From NCBI RefSeq assembly GCF_029784155.1, contig NC_073692.1:423584305-423648304 (forward strand): a stretch of 64,000 nt of DNA, written 5' to 3'. The translations under genes and the position numbers were made by a program. Positions 63,001-64,000 of the stretch are shown here, in pieces. Source of the stretch: Uranotaenia lowii. Lineage: Eukaryota; Arthropoda; Insecta; Diptera; Culicidae. The notes under the pieces are model-generated. The model saw only the letters and a list, made by a program, of their open reading frames with translations. It ran no database searches and was not told where the DNA came from. Positions within the stretch are counted from its first letter, which is position 1. Every line of letters starts with the position of its first letter.

Positions 63001-63090
63001 TGACTTCTAACTTCAGATTTCTGACTTCTAGCCTCAATTGTCTTGTTGCTGAAATCATACTTGATACTTCTATCAGCTAGTTGCATACTT
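60090..63090. repeat. 7-bp tandem array (TTCTGAC)n with higher-order duplication
   Basis: Three kilobases of TTCTGAC (minus GTCAGAA), with many point variants (TTCCGAC, TTTTGAC, TTCTGTC, TTCTAAC). Since 7 is not a multiple of 3, all three minus frames encode the same heptapeptide cycle SQKSEVR, giving false ORFs such as 61191-61400, 62342-62665 and 62631-63086. Irregular words reveal two copies of a larger unit: ATTCATAATCCTGACTACTG at about 60253 and 61376, and CCAATTTTTTTACAC at 60558 and 61681, both exactly 1123 bp apart. ACATATGACTTCAGAC at 61061 and 61981 is 920 bp apart, so the second copy lacks 203 bp (29 units). Confidence 0.96.
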
Positions 63091-64000
63091 CTGACTTTAT
63101 TTCATTCTTCTGAATGCTTACTTAAGATTTAAGGTTTCCAACATTTTAATTTTGACCGTGCTAGTAGGATCGAGGAGGAAGTGGTTTGGAACTTAAACCC
63201 CCTTCCCATGAGGTTCCAAAAAGCTTTGCGAAATGTTCTCCTCTGAGCTCAAAATTTCAAATTCTTAAATATATTTTTAGAAGCGACTAAAATAAATCTT
63301 GACTCAGAACTAAAGCCAAAACCAAAGTCTTGTTCGAAGTCCACAATTCTACTACAAATTTTCAAAACAAGTTTCACTTGATGAGAGAAATTGAGTCCTG
63401 AACATTTAATTTCATTAATATATAACTAAGCTGGCCAGATTGCCCAGAAGTTGCTAAGAAGTTGCCCGATTTTGTTCACATAGTTTGCAAAATCAAACTA
63501 TAGTTTGAATTGATTCATTGATAATATAAATAATTACTTTTTTTGCGTTAAAAATTGTTGAGCTTATTTCAACAAAATTAATTTGAACTATTTTTTAGAA
63601 AGCTACAATATGATTTAAAATTAACTTATACGATATAAATAAACAGTGCTTTTCTTCAAGATATTTACTAAAAAAAATTTACGTTGACGATATTGGGAAA
63701 AATATCCCAAAATTGAACGGCCCGGATAAAAGCGGTTAAATATTTGCTAAGCTTAGGTTAGAATAAAGTTTTCAAATTGCCTTGATTAATCCGAGTTTGG
63801 CCGGAAATTTAATACAAAATTTGGAACAGTCTTTCCTGGTGCGGAGTGCTGTATTCGATTGAAAAAGCCCGGATTTTGCCTGAAATTATTCACTTTATTT
63901 TGCAAACAAAAAAAAACTTATTGTTTTTTAAAAATTTTGTATTCGTGCGTCCAAAACAAATTGTTTTAAGTGAGTTTTAAAAAGATAATTATAAAAGGTT
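63091..64000. other. Spacer with decayed GCCCGG-family repeats
   Basis: 63430-63475 (GGCCAGATTGCCCAGAAG, TTGCCCGATTTT) and 63715-63915 (GGCCCGG, AAGCCCGGATTTTGCC, TTCACTTTATTTTGC) resemble 10445-10595. No coding exon is recognised. Confidence 0.45.

Noticed and set aside
61191..63086. Minus-strand ORFs rich in SQKSEVR resembling coiled-coil proteins
   Set aside because: Simple 7-bp repeat; all three frames give the same heptad.

Overview
This is eukaryotic, AT-rich, gene-poor DNA, most likely from a dipteran and probably a culicid mosquito. The evidence is a degenerate Tc1/mariner transposase with a DDETYVKADF block of the kind I associate with mosquito ITmD37E-type elements, Helitrons with TC...CTAG ends, a Jockey-like LINE, tRNA-derived SINE heads, an insect alpha-esterase-like last exon, and long 7-9 bp satellite arrays. 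There are no operons or bacterial features. Two runs of exactly 500 N (9558-10057 and 38283-38782) are assembly gap placeholders.

Layout. 1-420: fragment of a Tc1/mariner transposase (minus), cut by the window edge. 3873-4140: the only convincing host coding sequence, the last exon of a type-B carboxylesterase (minus). Its upstream intron runs into a >5.18 kb array of a 9-bp unit (4374-9557) that ends at a gap. 13705-15783 (plus) and 30337-31838 (minus): two non-autonomous Helitrons of one subfamily with internal 143-bp repeats. 19296-23760 (minus): a third Helitron, split by a 2475-bp DNA transposon (19719-22193) with about 440-bp terminal inverted repeats (TIRs) and a broken, intron-containing transposase of a rarely annotated family. 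25257-26226: mariner-type element with TA target duplication. 28117-29030: foldback-like inverted repeat. 31852-32331: MITE-like inverted repeat next to a Helitron end. 35846-37044: Tc1-type foldback MITE with about 540-bp arms. 38783-39866: degenerate 3' end of a Jockey-like LINE, right after the second gap. 42936-43440 and 45760-46095: two more 9-bp arrays. 51990-52345: minisatellite of about 80 bp. 53387-56158: TA-flanked element carrying repeated palindromic CAAGATGGCGGC modules. 60090-63090: 7-bp array (TTCTGAC) with higher-order duplication. The remaining DNA is AT-rich intergenic or intronic sequence with a few GC-richer islands (about 2.3-2.9, 26.6-27.2, 40.7-42.1, 43.6-44.6 and 57.6-58.5 kb), which show no convincing gene.

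The window is a graveyard of nested transposons and expanded satellites rather than a set of cooperating genes. The items most worth a second look are: the TIR element with the unusual transposase; the higher-order structure of the 9-bp array, whose assembly break falls exactly where a diagnostic variant block is predicted to recur; the shared TGTCA core of three separate 9-bp arrays; and the transposon that carries an array of paired YY1/Pho-like motifs.
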